This document shows positions 23,307 through 36,473 of a DNA stretch of 64,000 nucleotides, in pieces (the stretch's first letter is position 1; each line of letters opens with the position of its first letter). The stretch is from Aotearoamyces nothofagi (Eukaryota > Ascomycota > Leotiomycetes > Leotiales > Tympanidaceae), in contig JADDTR010000002.1 in assembly GCA_015345905.1 (NCBI GenBank), forward strand, positions 1,426,001 to 1,490,000, written 5' to 3'. The notes beneath the pieces are model-generated. The model was not told the origin of the DNA, did no database searches, and saw only the letters and a program-made list of their open reading frames with translations. The translations under genes and the position numbers were made by a program.

Positions 23307-23382
23307 GACGAGTAGGGAGTAGGGCGGGGGCGAAGCATCGGGACGACGAGTAGGGAGTAGGGCGGGGCTGAAGCATCGGAGA
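23307..23382 (+). repeat. 38-bp direct tandem duplication
   Basis: Two copies (23307-23344, 23345-23382) beginning GACGAGTAGGGAGTAGGGCG and ending GAAGCATCGG. One base differs near the middle. Confidence 0.88.
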
Positions 23383-23431
23383 CAAAGACTGGTTATGGAT
23401 ACGGATATAGATATGGATACGGATAGATATC

Positions 23432-23845
23432 TAGAGGGGATGGGGAGGGAGGGGGAGAAAGGGAAAGAGGGAAAAGGGGAGGGGGGAGGGGAGAGGGGAG
23501 GGGGGAATGGAAAGGGGGAGAGAGAAAGGGAAGGGAAAGAGGACAGAGGAAAGGGGAAGGGGAATGGAAAGGGGAAGAGAGAAGAGGGGAATAGGAGGAA
23601 AGAGGGAAAGAGAAGGAGAGAAATAGAAGGGGGGAGGGGAGGGGATAGAAGGGAAATAGAGAAACAGAGAAAGGGAAACAGGAGAGAGAGAAGAGAGAAA
23701 GAGATAGAAGAGAAAGGGGAAGGGACAGAGGGGAAGGGGACAGAGGGAGGAAAGAGAAAGAGAGAAGGGAGGAAAGGGGAATAGAGAGAAAAGGAGAAGG
23801 AGAAGATGAGGTATAGAAAGAGGGAGAGGAGATAAGGTGTAGAAT
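23432..23845 (+). repeat. About 400 bp polypurine (GA-rich) tract
   Basis: Almost unbroken purine on the plus strand, with G-runs of four to six and only scattered T. It encodes a spurious Glu/Gly/Arg/Lys ORF (23395-23784). Confidence 0.9.
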
Positions 23846-25319
23846 CTATATATATAGTATAAAAGATAGAGCTTTGATATATAGTTTATACAGCCTTAAT
23901 ATCCAATCCACACATCCCCTCCCCTTCCCCGCCTTATCCAACCTTATCCAACCTAACCCCCTACCCACATCACCCCCGCAATACAATAGGCGATTGGAGA
24001 GGCAGTAGAAGCAAAGATAAGGGTGAAGATGAAAGAGAAGATGGGATAGACGGTCTGCTCTTCTCGTCTCATCTACTCCTCCTCCCCCTCCCACACACAC
24101 ACATCCATGTACACATCCATCCCAACCAACCCACAACAACGCCAAACCTCACCCGCATGCGGTGCCCGAGCCGAGAGAGATTTGGATGAAAAGAAAAGAA
24201 AAAGAAAAGAAAAAGAAAAAAAAATTGATGGAGTAGCCGCCAGCAGACTTTAGCAGCAAGCAAGCAAGCAAGCAAGCAGCCTCTTCGATGCATTCATTCA
24301 TTCCCTTGATCTGAGCACAGCTGGACGAGACGAGACGAGACGAGGCGGGCCGGGCCGTATGTATGCGAGAGGGTAGGGGATTCGGTGATCGGTTGCTGGT
24401 GGAGGGGACGGGGTGGTGGGACAGAGGGGACGTTGTGTATGGAGAGCGCAGGAGTGCAGGAGAGCGAACGCAGGACAAGGATGGGGGGAATGGAGACGGA
24501 GGATGGAGATGCATGAGGGGATGAGAGGATGGGGATTTGGGTCTTGTCTGCGAGGTTATGGATGGGGAGGGGATGGGGAAACTGCAAGACCCATCCCATG
24601 GGTTGCGCCGTGTCGGCATCGACATGTCGACGACAGGGCATGCAGGGCATGTCGGTAGCACAAGCACTGCACATGCATACAGTACGCGACTGCCTATCTC
24701 CGAGGCCGACCCCGGGCTGTACTTGTACATGCAGCATGCAGCATACAGCATACAGCATCACGGCATCACAGTACATCATCACAGTACAGCATTTCGGCAC
24801 CTGCATATAGGTCTTCGATCCCGCATCTCTGCAGTACATCGTGTCTATCCGGCGAAATGAGTTTAGTTAGCCCACATGGTATTCCGAAGCATCATGTCAT
24901 CATTGATCAGCGCCCAGCTTCTCCTATACTAACAGCAGCGACATCTGCCCGTTCCCGTCACGCGGGCGTCACGGGGGCGCAGTCTGGGTTCGGAGGAAAT
25001 CCAGCCTCCAGAAATGGTCTAAATGGCTGCAGCGGGCGATGGCGGGTCTAGCCTCTGCTGCGCGCGGGCTGCGCGCAAATGCGGGGTCTAGGGCCTGGGG
25101 AGCGTCGCCGCCGCCATCTGGGCGCTCGATCTGCAGCCCCTGGTACCTGTTATGTATCGCTGTCCTACCGGTGGCTGGCGAATAAGGCGGTGCAGGCGTG
25201 CACATATCTGCCGGTTCCAGACACGGGTGCATGGTGATATGCATGGCGACGGTAGCATACATGGTGATATGCGATAGATGGCGGTATACCGTACAGGCCT
25301 CGCATATCTGGTGCGCGGC

Positions 25320-26735
25320 TTACATCGCCAGCCGTTGTCGCGACAACTCGATTGATGTATCCGTCGTGGCGCCGTCGATAAAGTCATTCATCACCACGAT
25401 CGTCCGCTCGGCCCGCAGCCGCTCGAGGGCATGTCGCCGGATCCATGGCAGCGTCTGCATGTCCAGCTCGCCCTTGGTCGACATCAGGCACGACGTCGCC
25501 GCGTTAGCCGACACGACGCTGTACACCAGCACCTCCTTTATAGACTGCGACGTCGCCTGGCACTGCAGGATCGTCAGGTCGCTGCTCTCCTGCCCCGCCG
25601 TGTCCATGCCTTCGAAGCGGGCGAGGATGGGCCCGGCGTGGAGCGTCGCGTAGGCCTCGGCTGTCCAGCTGTCGTATTTGTCCGCATGGATCACGCATAT
25701 CAGGCGCTGTCCGCTGCTGCGCAGTGCGTCGATGGGCATGCTGAAGCATTCGCCGCCACCCCAGGTCAGGTGGCCCCGCGACGCTTGAGCGCAGGCCGAG
25801 TCTAACATCTCTGCGATCTCGTTCGCGGTTGGCAGCTTGCACTCTGACACGATGTTGTCCCAGCGGATATGCAGCACGACAATCTCGGTGGGGTGGCCGT
25901 CGAGAAAGGAAACCTGCTGCGAGAGGAACTCGTCAAAGGCTAGGCCCGGGATGCAGGCGTGCTGGAAGTAGTACTTGTTGGGCAGCGACGAGATCTTCTG
26001 GAACATGGGGAGGAGCTCTGCCGGACGGAATTCAAAGTACCGTGCTCCCATACCGAGCATGATGGGGACTTCTTTCTTCTGTGTCATGGCTATGCCGTAT
26101 ACGATGTTGGGGAGCATGTGGACGAGGATCTCGTCGGGGATTTCGGCAAAGAAATGAAGCCTTGGTATGAGTTTCCGCAGCTCCGAGACGGCATCACTGT
26201 CCAGGACGCTTAGTACGGCATTGCAGCTCTGCATGCTATTCATCCCGTTGTCGTGCGGAGCAGCGAGCACGAAGCGGGAGAAGGGCTTCTGTGCTTCCTC
26301 GGATCCCGGTGGGGCCACGGCTCCCATCCATGATTCGTTTGCTCGAGAGCAGACGGTGACATAGCACTGGTCACGGTTTGTAAGGCCCATCTTACCATGG
26401 CCAGCGTCATAGAAACCGTAGGTGATAATCGCATCACTTGTTACGATCGGGAAGAAAGACGCAGTCGAAGTCATAGACCCGCCTTCGAGGTCTCCTGTAA
26501 GGCTGCTGATGTTGTTGTAAGCGCTTCCCACTTCGTCACCATTCCGTAGAACCCTCCATTCAAACCGTCCTGTAAAGTTACCCAGGCCCTCAATGTTGGA
26601 GGATGACATTTCCAGATGCTTGGCGGTAAAGTTGTCCCGCGACGTATTTCTTACCCCCTGTCTAGGGACTGTAAATTCGACTTCATATCCCTCGACGGAT
26701 ATGTAGCTGTACACTGTGATTCCCTTGCTGGGCAT
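25320..26735 (-). CDS. PLC-like phosphodiesterase (PI-PLC X-type TIM barrel)
   Basis: Single-exon 471-residue protein of the PLC-like phosphodiesterase superfamily. The N-terminal half (1-135) is a beta-rich domain without recognised motif and with NxS/T sequons. The barrel begins at FVLAAPHDNGMNSM, where the family has (P)GTHDS with the first catalytic histidine. It continues with MLGMGARYFEFRPAELL (compare GIRYFDLR, metal site) and YFQHACIPGLAFDEFL (second histidine, compare HG...SF). Later strands are HPTEIVVLHIRWDN and GQRLICVIHADKYDSW. No signal peptide is visible. Fungal members cleave phosphoinositides or related phosphodiesters, but the substrate is unknown. It ends IELSRQRLAM with TAA at 25320. 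Confidence 0.8.
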   Translation of the reverse strand: MPSKGITVYSYISVEGYEVEFTVPRQGVRNTSRDNFTAKHLEMSSSNIEGLGNFTGRFEWRVLRNGDEVGSAYNNISSLTGDLEGGSMTSTASFFPIVTSDAIITYGFYDAGHGKMGLTNRDQCYVTVCSRANESWMGAVAPPGSEEAQKPFSRFVLAAPHDNGMNSMQSCNAVLSVLDSDAVSELRKLIPRLHFFAEIPDEILVHMLPNIVYGIAMTQKKEVPIMLGMGARYFEFRPAELLPMFQKISSLPNKYYFQHACIPGLAFDEFLSQQVSFLDGHPTEIVVLHIRWDNIVSECKLPTANEIAEMLDSACAQASRGHLTWGGGECFSMPIDALRSSGQRLICVIHADKYDSWTAEAYATLHAGPILARFEGMDTAGQESSDLTILQCQATSQSIKEVLVYSVVSANAATSCLMSTKGELDMQTLPWIRRHALERLRAERTIVVMNDFIDGATTDTSIELSRQRLAM

Positions 26736-27732
26736 ATTTATTGGCAGAACCCCCTATTATCTAGAAAGAGATGCTGAGAGAGATTGCGGAACAGGATAGA
26801 CGCCGGGATAAAACAATTCTAGATATGATAATAGATACTGCCTTGACTCCAACAACCAGAGCAAAGTCGACCAGAAAGTGCCTCCAAAAGCGCCAGTGTT
26901 GACGTTGAAGAAAGCTGAAGAGCGCTCGAACCTCCAAAACACGTATACCGGCGGGGTACACGTGAATGCGCTAGAACCGTCCGGACCGTGGCTCCTCGGC
27001 TGCTCCCCTGAAGCTTGATCCCCGTTACGAGTTGCTTGCGCTATCCCGGATCAGGGCACTCCCCAAACATATCAACTATACACGATACATAGGCAGCAAG
27101 GCCAGATCCGGCTCCTTTATTTTTATTCTCATTTTTATTTTGCCCTAGCTAGAAGGCGATAAAGCAAGAATAAAAAAAGTGATCTTTGGGTCGGGTTTTG
27201 GAGACTGGTGTTGCTGATCGTCGAATCTATAGGCGTCTTGCCGGTTCTTTATCTGGTGAACTTGCAGCCGGTTTATCATATTCTCAGGTTTGGTAGGAGT
27301 TATAGAACTAGTTAGAGGAGTTGGGGCTTAAGATTTAGATATGTTGTTTTGCTGTAGTTTCATAGTCTTCTGGACTCTTTCTAAGATTGGTATATAATTG
27401 TCTTGCCTAGGGACATACAACGAAGTATCCCTGTAGCCATGAACCTCGGGAGATGGAGCTGTACAGATTTTGGTCTGGCTCTTTTATATATATATATATT
27501 GATTATTTATTATTGCTACTTCTATCAAGTAATTAATCAGATACGCATATTATCATATAAGAAATCTGACAATTCACGCGTTATTCTTGATAATCACGTG
27601 TGTCAGCCTCGGTGCACGCAGTCGAGCATGACCTCAGCGAAGTCGCTTGGCAAGACAGTCCGCAGCCTGCACCGAATCCGAGGCCAGCTCTCCTCAACAC
27701 AACAGGAAGCTTTTCGACGCCAGAAGACCGCA
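26736..27732. other. Intergenic region between divergent PLC-like and TMEM19-like genes
   Basis: AT-rich, with T/A runs at about 27115-27180 and 27485-27520. An in-frame ATG at 27628 could extend the TMEM19-like protein upstream. No other gene seen. Confidence 0.45.
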
Positions 27733-28926
27733 ATGAAGGCCATATTTGCAGTCCCAGCTACCGCCGCGCTGGCGTACAGAGCCTGGTCGCAGAAGTCCCT
27801 AACGCCAGGTGGAATTGTTTTCGCGGTGCTGACGGCTTCCGCGCACGCTGTGCACCCGTGGAATCTACCGTTTGCGCTGCTCGTTGTCTTTTTCCTGGCG
27901 GGCATTCGAGTGACGAAGGTATGTTAGGACTTGGGCGCGGGGCTCGAGAATGCCATGTTGATGTTTTGCAGGTTAAGAAGGCGGTCAAGGAGAACTTGAC
28001 GATACAGTCTACTGGGAGCTCGGGTGGGGAGGGAACTCGAACACACGTGCAAGGTAGGGCATAGAACCCAGTTTCGCTGCGATAGATTGCTAACCAAGTC
28101 GCAAGTCCTCGCAAACTCTGGACTCGCATCACTCCTCAGCCTGCTCCATGCCTACCAGCTTCATCAGAGACCCGAGGCCGAAACTCTTTGCTTCCGATGG
28201 GGCGGCGACCTCCTCGTCGTGGGAATCATTGCCAACTACGCTGTCGTAACTGCAGATACCTTCTCCTCCGAGCTGGGAATACTGTCGAATAGCCTGCCAC
28301 GGCTTATAACATCTCCAACCCTGCGCCAGGTTCCGAGAGGCACAAACGGTGGTGTCACGCTCTACGGGCTTGGCGCAGGGTTTTTGGGGTCGTTGATTCT
28401 CGTTGCTGCTTCGACATTGTTCACGCCTTATTGCGATTGGGATCTGCGGGAGAGGATATATTTTACTGCTGGATTGACAATATGGGGTGCCCTAGGAAGT
28501 GTGCTTGATAGCATCCTTGGAGGTTGGCTACAGCTGTCCGTAATAGATACTAGGTCAGGTCGGATTGTTGAAGGGCAGGGGGGCAGAAGAGTTCTGGTGT
28601 CGAAGTCAGGATCGGCTGGCACGCATGCGGAGAAGAGAGCATCGACCAGAGCGGTATTGCTGAACGAAGAAGGGAAACATGCTATTGCACAGACAGAAAA
28701 TGTTGACGGGGAGTTGGACTTGAACGATGAGTACGACGCCAGAAAGAAGCACCGAAGGCCCAGTTTTGGAGATGGAGAGCCGACTCGCGTTGTCGAAAAC
28801 GGACTTGGACTGCTCGATAATAATGATGTTAATTTCCTGATGGCATTGACGATGAGTATTGGCGCAATGGCTATTGCTGGGTGGGCATGGGGGGTGCCTC
28901 TTCAGAGTATAATACCTGTGTGGTAA
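27733..28926 (+). CDS. TMEM19/DUF92 family integral membrane protein
   Basis: Three exons, 27733-27918, 27972-28053 and 28106-28926, about 362 residues. ATG 27733 gives MKAIFAVPATAALAYRAWSQ, the form typical of fungal members. ATG 27628 would add 35 basic residues and cannot be excluded. The family signature is split over the exons: SLTPGGIVFAVLTASAHAVH, then KENLTIQSTGSSGGEGTRTH, then ADTFSSELGILS and RQVPRGTNGGVTLYGLGAG. Several hydrophobic helices and a long hydrophilic loop (about residues 220-300) precede the last helix. DUF92 includes plant VTE6 phytyl-phosphate kinase and animal TMEM19 of unknown role. The fungal function is unknown. Confidence 0.88.
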
Positions 28927-29397
28927 TAGATGTTATAGTTATATGAGCGTTGGGCTTAATTTTTAACGCATTCGTATGTCGAGAGCAAAGACTAGAAAGC
29001 CAAGAAGGATTTGATTTCTTGTCTACTCAACTCATGTATCGTGACTAGAGGATTGCATTTGAACCCGACATCATGTACCTGAAATAACCGTCATGACAGG
29101 CTATAAGTCTACATAGGCCAGTAACACGGTAAAACCTCACCAACACGACGGGCGGCATGCCAATATCAAAGATGGCCGTGAGCGGGCTACCACTTACCTT
29201 GCAGATATAGAATACCTCTTATCTTGCCGGCGCGGCGTACTCCGATCAGATAATCAGATAGGTGACGAGTATAGATAGATAATGATAAGTCTCTCCAGCA
29301 TCTGTAAAGATAGAATTATAGATAAGATCACGATCGCATCTGCATCTGCATCTGCATCTGCACCACCTTCCCCCAATATCCAATCCACGCCCGCAAC
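28927..29397. other. Intergenic region with CATCTG hexamer array
   Basis: Promoter of the deaminase gene. Four perfect GCATCT repeats lie at about 29336-29361, 40 bp before the start codon. No gene seen. Confidence 0.5.
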
Positions 29398-30110
29398 ATG
29401 TCACCAGCCCCCAAAGTCACCGACGCCTTCACGGCCACCGCCGCGCAAAGCCTCGCCCCGCGCCTCTTCCCGCCCCGCACACCGCCCACGCCCGCCCAGA
29501 TCACGGCCGGCATCAAGGCCGCGCTCGCGGTGCAACGCCGCGCCGTGGCATTCGGCAAGCGGCCCTTCGCGGCGTGCCTGGTCGGGCCGGACAACGAGAC
29601 CGTCCTGCTCACGCACCAGTCTGTCGACCAGGTCAACCACGCCGAGAGCAGTCTTGCGCGGCTGGCGTACCTGCAGTACCCGAAGGAGTTCCTCTGGACG
29701 TGCACCCTGTACTCGACCTGGGAGCCCTGTGGGATGTGAGTGTTTGCTGCCAATCCAAGCGGAGCCGGGTTTAGAGCCAGCTCGAGACGAGAGGTGTCCG
29801 GAGCGGACTATGAGGGAGGGATCGAGGGGAAGAAGGGAAAGAAGGCAGTTGCTAATTGATTGGCTGTGCTAGGTGCGCATCGACGCTCTACTGGGCACAC
29901 ATCGGCCGCCTCGTCTACGCGGCCACGAACGACCAGCTCGCGACGCTGACGGGGCCCGGCAACGCGGAGAACTTCACCATGAAGTGGCACTGCAGAGAGA
30001 TCCTCGCGGGGTCGCAGAAGGAGATTGAGATTATCGGCCCGCTGGAGGGCATTGACACGCTGGTGATGGAGGAGTCGGATGTGTACTGGAAGGGGACGCG
30101 GGCGGCGTAG
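29398..30110 (+). CDS. CMP/dCMP-type zinc deaminase
   Basis: A 191-residue zinc hydrolase of the cytidine-deaminase superfamily. Exons are 29398-29735 and 29873-30110, joined at AT|G so that the zinc motif PCGMCAS spans the splice. The first motif is NHAES (His-Ala-Glu: zinc ligand plus proton-shuttling Glu). The region before it (AVQRRAVAFGKRPFAACLVG) matches the guanine deaminase/TadA-like branch. The tail contains FTMKWHCREILAGSQKEIEI and ends in YWKGTRAA. It probably deaminates a base or nucleoside, perhaps guanine, cytosine or riboflavin intermediates; the choice is not possible from motifs alone. Codon use is very GC-rich, as in the first half of the chitinase. Confidence 0.88.
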
Positions 30111-31613
30111 TCTGGAAGAGGGAGCTGTTCTTGGCGAGTCGGGCGTGGAAACTGCGGGACCGAGACTGGGTTGCTGGAGGACTGGATGGGGGGCTTTTTG
30201 TGGAAACTGCAAGGAGAGATTACGCATGGCATTGGTGGAGAGAGTTATCTGCTTCGTGTTGAACGAATTGTATTTTGTATATATCATAGGTTTCATAGAC
30301 CAGTCTTTCGATGTAGCAAGCATCTTGATATCCTACGGTGCTTCAGGTAGCCTGCTGATATAGTGCTGTGTCCAATGGTACTGTCTCTTGTGGTACTGTG
30401 TTCTATAGTACTGTCCCCCGTAGTACTGTCTCCCATAGTGCTATCTCCTATAGGACCGTCTCCTATAGTACAACTGTCTCGTATGGTACTGTCTCCTCGC
30501 CCATAGCACTGTAGCACCTCCTCGCTGGGTCTACACAACGACGCAATTATTCCCAGAGCCAGCCTGCTCCCAAGCCTCCCCTCCCCATCCATCACCAATT
30601 TCCAGTATCCATGCTCACCTACCCAGCGCGTCTCCTAACCGCCTCACCGCCTAATCGCCTAGCCTAACCGCCGCTGTCACGGAGCCGCGATGCCGTGAGC
30701 CGCCAACGGCCCGCACGCTAACGATAAAGCCGCTCACAAATGGCATACGCGTCGTGCCTGACAAGCCGCAGAAAAATCTCCGGGACTTCCACAAGCACAG
30801 TTCTAAGCATAGATCACGTTAGAGGTGCTGTGGTGGGCTTGGAGACGCATCTGGGCGATTGATTGATTGTGCAGAAGATTAGGTGGATGATATGATTATG
30901 ATTAGATGCTTGCAAGCTATTGTGGGATTGCTTTTTGGTGTAGGGTGAGACAAGGGCGAGGGGCTCGTACTTGGACTGCACTGGACTCTGGTGGAAGCTG
31001 GGATTGGAATCTAGTGATTGTGAACACCCTGAACATGCTGAGTTTAGTGATGGCTAACGCTCTGAACACCCCGAGTTTAGTGGTAGTTAACGCTCTGGGC
31101 ATCCTGGACTCAGCAGTAAACACCCTGAAACCCAGCAGTCAGTACGCTGGAACTTGGCGGCAAGGCCCTGTACGCTGGCGGTAGCGAGCCCGTCGACTGT
31201 GCAATAACTCACCGACGGCACTTTGTAATATCCACTCTTCCCTCTTCCCTCTTCATTCTTCATTCTTCATTCTCCAGGTAAGATCTTGCCCAGCTAGCAG
31301 CCCTACGCACAATGCACTCTTTCCTACCCCATACCACAGGATCAAGGACCAATTGATGCACCATTCATCCTCTGCTATACTTGCGAGCTGCCACAGAGCT
31401 GCCGTCTGCTTCTTCATAAAATAAGGTTGTCCCGCCAGATGTCCAGTTTGGCCTGGGTGGATGTCAACGCGGGAGCCGCGTCATCACTAGAGTATTAAGC
31501 AATTGGCAACAATTGGCTTCGGTTTTCTTTGCTTCTCGTACATTTCATATCAGATCGGACCCTCTAGCTTTCTGCTATGCGCAATACTATCGCCTCGAGA
31601 GTACGTGGGAATC
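30111..31613. other. Intergenic region with two degenerate tandem arrays
   Basis: 30366-30500 holds about eight diverged copies of a 15-17 bp unit around ATAGTACTGTCTCC. 31018-31140 holds about three diverged copies of a 40-45 bp unit with AACACCCTGAA / GAGTTTAGTG / GCTAACGCTCTG. CTTCCCT and TTCATTC runs lie at 31236-31275. No gene recognised. Confidence 0.6.
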
Positions 31614-33174
31614 ATGGGGCGCGCTCGATGTCTGATGACGAGCATTCCGAGATGGCTGCGGGCCAGGCGCACGCTTCTCTTCTACATGACCTCCATGGCA
31701 ACGATCCTGTCGGCATTCATCATCTGTGTCATCAGCGCAACCCATTATGCCAAGCACAGCAATGACCCGGAGTTGTCCCCGTACCTTCAGAAATTGCTGC
31801 CCGGAGGAAGCTCGGCCTGTGCGAGCGAGACCGTCTTTGAATGCGACTCGTGCTTCTCCTGTAATGGCAGTACGCCCATGCCGCCGAGCGAGAGGGAGAG
31901 CGAGGGCTGGGACACCGCATGGAAATATGCCTATGGGAAGGATGATCGCAATCTAGCCCTGGACGAGGCACAATGCAGTGCAGCATTTCCCGGCCTCTTC
32001 CACGAAATTTCTCGTGCAGTAAAAGCTCGCGCCGAAATAAAGGTTACAAAGGAAGATCTAGACGCCATAAAGATTAAAAACGGCATGGTGCGTGCCATGA
32101 TTTTTGATAAGCAGGTATACATGCCAGGCCCTTGCCGTCCTCATATTTTCCTGCGGCTAATTTCTCATTGCTAGCTGTACATCCTTGCTGCCAGCTTTCA
32201 AGACCATCAGCATCGCCGGAAAGGAATTGCGATACTCCAATCAATACAACGCTCAATATCTATCGTTCCATACGGGGTCCCGGTTCCAAATATCGAATGG
32301 ATTTTTTCAACAGAGGACTACGTAACTGACGCTAATTTCCCCATCTGGGCATTGGCTCGGACAGTGTCTTATACCAAGTTATGGTTGATGCCGGATTACG
32401 GGTTCTGGAGCGGGACTACTGAAGAACTGGGACCTTATGATGAAATGGTGGCTCAGGCAATAGACCAGGAAGACCATTGCTGGGAGTGTAAAAAAAAGAA
32501 GGCAGTCTGGCGTGGTTTGCTTGGGAAATCTCCAATTCTAAGACGTGCTCTGGTAAGGGCTGCCGATGGGAAGGAATGGAGTGATATCGAGGCCTTGATA
32601 GATCCTTCCCCGGGAGTAGAGGGAAACTATATTCATCCCGTGGCTCAGTGTGATTATATGTTTATTGTTCACGCAGAGGGTAGGCAAACCCCAATAAGCT
32701 CTTCAACCCTGTAAATACTAATTATTTCCAGGACTAAGTTACTCCGGTTCTCTTAAATACCGCCAAGCATGTCGAAGCGTCGTCATAATTCATGCACTGC
32801 AATGGATTCAGCACTTTCATTTTCTCTTGGTCAGGAGTGGTAAGAACCAAAACTACGTACGTGTCCAGCGTGACTGGTCAAACCTCGGTACAACTATGGA
32901 CCATCTACTCGCGAACCCGGACGAGGCCGAGCGCATTGCGAACAACAACATAAAGACATTCCGCGAACGCTACCTCACTCCTGCAGCAGAAGCATGCTAC
33001 TGGCGCGCGCTCATCAAGGGTTGGAGGTCGGCTTCGTTCGAGCCCGAGCTGTACGAGGTCGTGAAAATAGATGCGGCGATTGGGACTACGAAGAATGGCA
33101 GGAAGAAGAGAGGAATGAGATTCGAGACCTTTGCAATACTCGAGATCGAGCAGCAGATGCATTACAATGACTAA
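31614..33174 (+). CDS. CAP10-like glycosyltransferase family 90 protein (type II membrane)
   Basis: Golgi-type glycosyltransferase of the GT90 (CAP10/DUF821) family, 482 residues. Exons are 31614-32114, 32175-32679 and 32732-33174, with all phases consistent. A short basic cytosolic N-terminus is followed by one anchor helix (MATILSAFIICVISATHYA) and a Cys-rich stem (CASETVFECDSCFSC). The catalytic region contains PVPNIEWIFSTEDY, VSYTKLWLMPDYGFWSG, RALVRAADGKEWSDIEAL, LKYRQACRSVVIIHALQW and the C-terminal LTPAAEACYWRALI. GT90 enzymes add xylose or glucose in cryptococcal capsule synthesis and Notch glycosylation; the fungal wall or glycan substrate here is unknown. Confidence 0.9.
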
Positions 33175-34193
33175 CAACCCGAACGGCGAGGTTAGTCCGG
33201 GGGCCATATATTGAGACGGAGTTTTTGCATGCGCACGTTTTGCGATGGGAGGGCGGAGCATTTTAGCATAACGTTTGGCGTTTCGACCTTGATGGCTATC
33301 AAAGGTTAAAATATTGTGGATATATACCTGGGGTTATCTGTTTTTGTATAATAAAGTCTACCACATCCGATGCATTTGGTTCTCCTAGTGATTTTCTTCT
33401 TGATTGCTAAAGATGACTGCTGGAGCAAATATCCTATGCAATGAGGATCTCTGGCGGTCGGTTTCTGCTGATGGGAATTATTCTCGAGTGTTGATTTGGT
33501 TATTATGGAAGTGCATTGAGGGTATACCAGTAAGGCAACAGCACATCTGATCACCACGACGTGAACGAGACGCGGGACTCAGAGCCGACGAGCGACTGAC
33601 TCTCTCTCTCAGGTATCAATCGAACAGAGCAGGACCCCATCCGACGAACCCGCCTGCTAACTCCCTCGCTTCGATTGAGAAACGCCTGTTTATCTGTCTG
33701 CCTGTCTGCCCTGCCCGTCTTGCTAGATACCCTGAGCGGGCAAGGAAACATGGAAAGAGAAAGGGGATAATAATATCAACCAAGCAAAGCCCTCTTTGAG
33801 GAAGGCTCTGCCCTCTTGTCTTGGAGGATTTAGGTGGGAAGCTAGGAGGGTGGGTAAATATATATATATATGTATTTTTTTTTTTTTTTTACGAAAAAGG
33901 GGTGGGGGAGGTGGATAGTGTGTGGGATGGGATGGGGATATTCTCATATCATAATAGTCTATTTTCTCATATCTCGGAGAGCAGCGGCGTGAGGTTTCTT
34001 TGCTCCTGCTTTCTGAATCCCATGTCCGAATCCCCGCCTAAACCCCCGCTATTATCCATAAATCCGTAAAACCACAGGCCCGTAAGACCGATAAGACCGT
34101 AAAGCCAACAGGACAGTAAAACCAACAAGACTGCAAGACCGATAAGACCGTAAAACCATAAGAGGAAAGCAGAGAGCGCGTCTCCGCACGAAC
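33175..34193. other. Intergenic region between convergent GT90 and chitinase genes
   Basis: Contains a TATATA then T17 run at 33857-33890 and a diverged purine/GTAA array (ACCATAAGACCGTAAAA-type 12-14 mers) at about 34065-34165. No gene seen. Confidence 0.5.
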
Positions 34194-35916
<1,723 letters not shown>

Positions 35917-36473
35917 CGCTTCAAGATAGATTGGTTTATAAAAATAATAGATATCGGTGATTTGGAGTGATGTTCAAAGATGGATGTAGTATAGAACTGC
36001 GGAGGTATCGTGGAGTACGGGGCAAGATTCCGCTGGAATGCGGGTTGGAATGTGTTGCCCCAACGCACACCTGAGAAGCGTTACAGCCGCTGGGAGACTA
36101 GGTGATTGTGACAGTCCGATGGAGAATATATTGACGAATGAAAGAGGGGGTTTCGAGCTGTAGAGCGCCATGATAGTAATGTTAGGTTCCGCTGAGGAAT
36201 GTGCTATGTCGATTGAGATATTATGCATATCTTCGCAACAACGTCGATATCGACTTGGGACACATGATCGTCATCACTGATTGATGAATTGAAAGAAAAG
36301 AAACATGTAAGACATACTAGATAGCTAATACTCCGATAAAATCGTATAAATTATATCATTTTAATTTCCCTCGTCATAAATTCTTACAACATTCTTTTGA
36401 ATTTCCCATTTCATCACTTCCATTTCCCTCCCAATCCAGACGCCGTGTCAAAATAAATCTCCACTCCCCATTA
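35917..36473. other. Intergenic region, chitinase promoter side
   Basis: AT-rich with no credible gene. It separates the chitinase start from the 3' end of the truncated MFS gene. Confidence 0.45.

Larger units (their letters stand above)
22147..25319. other. Repeat-rich intergenic region downstream of the bZIP gene
   Basis: 3.2 kb without a convincing gene. It contains tandem arrays, a long purine tract (both listed), A/AAAG runs at 24187-24225, GCAA repeats at 24250-24277, GACGA at 24325-24345, and a 31-bp-spaced duplication of ATACATGGTGATATGC-like sequence near 25228 and 25259. Confidence 0.65.

Noticed and set aside
23395-23784. 129-codon Glu/Gly/Arg/Lys-rich ORF
   Set aside because: Simply the translation of the purine tract.
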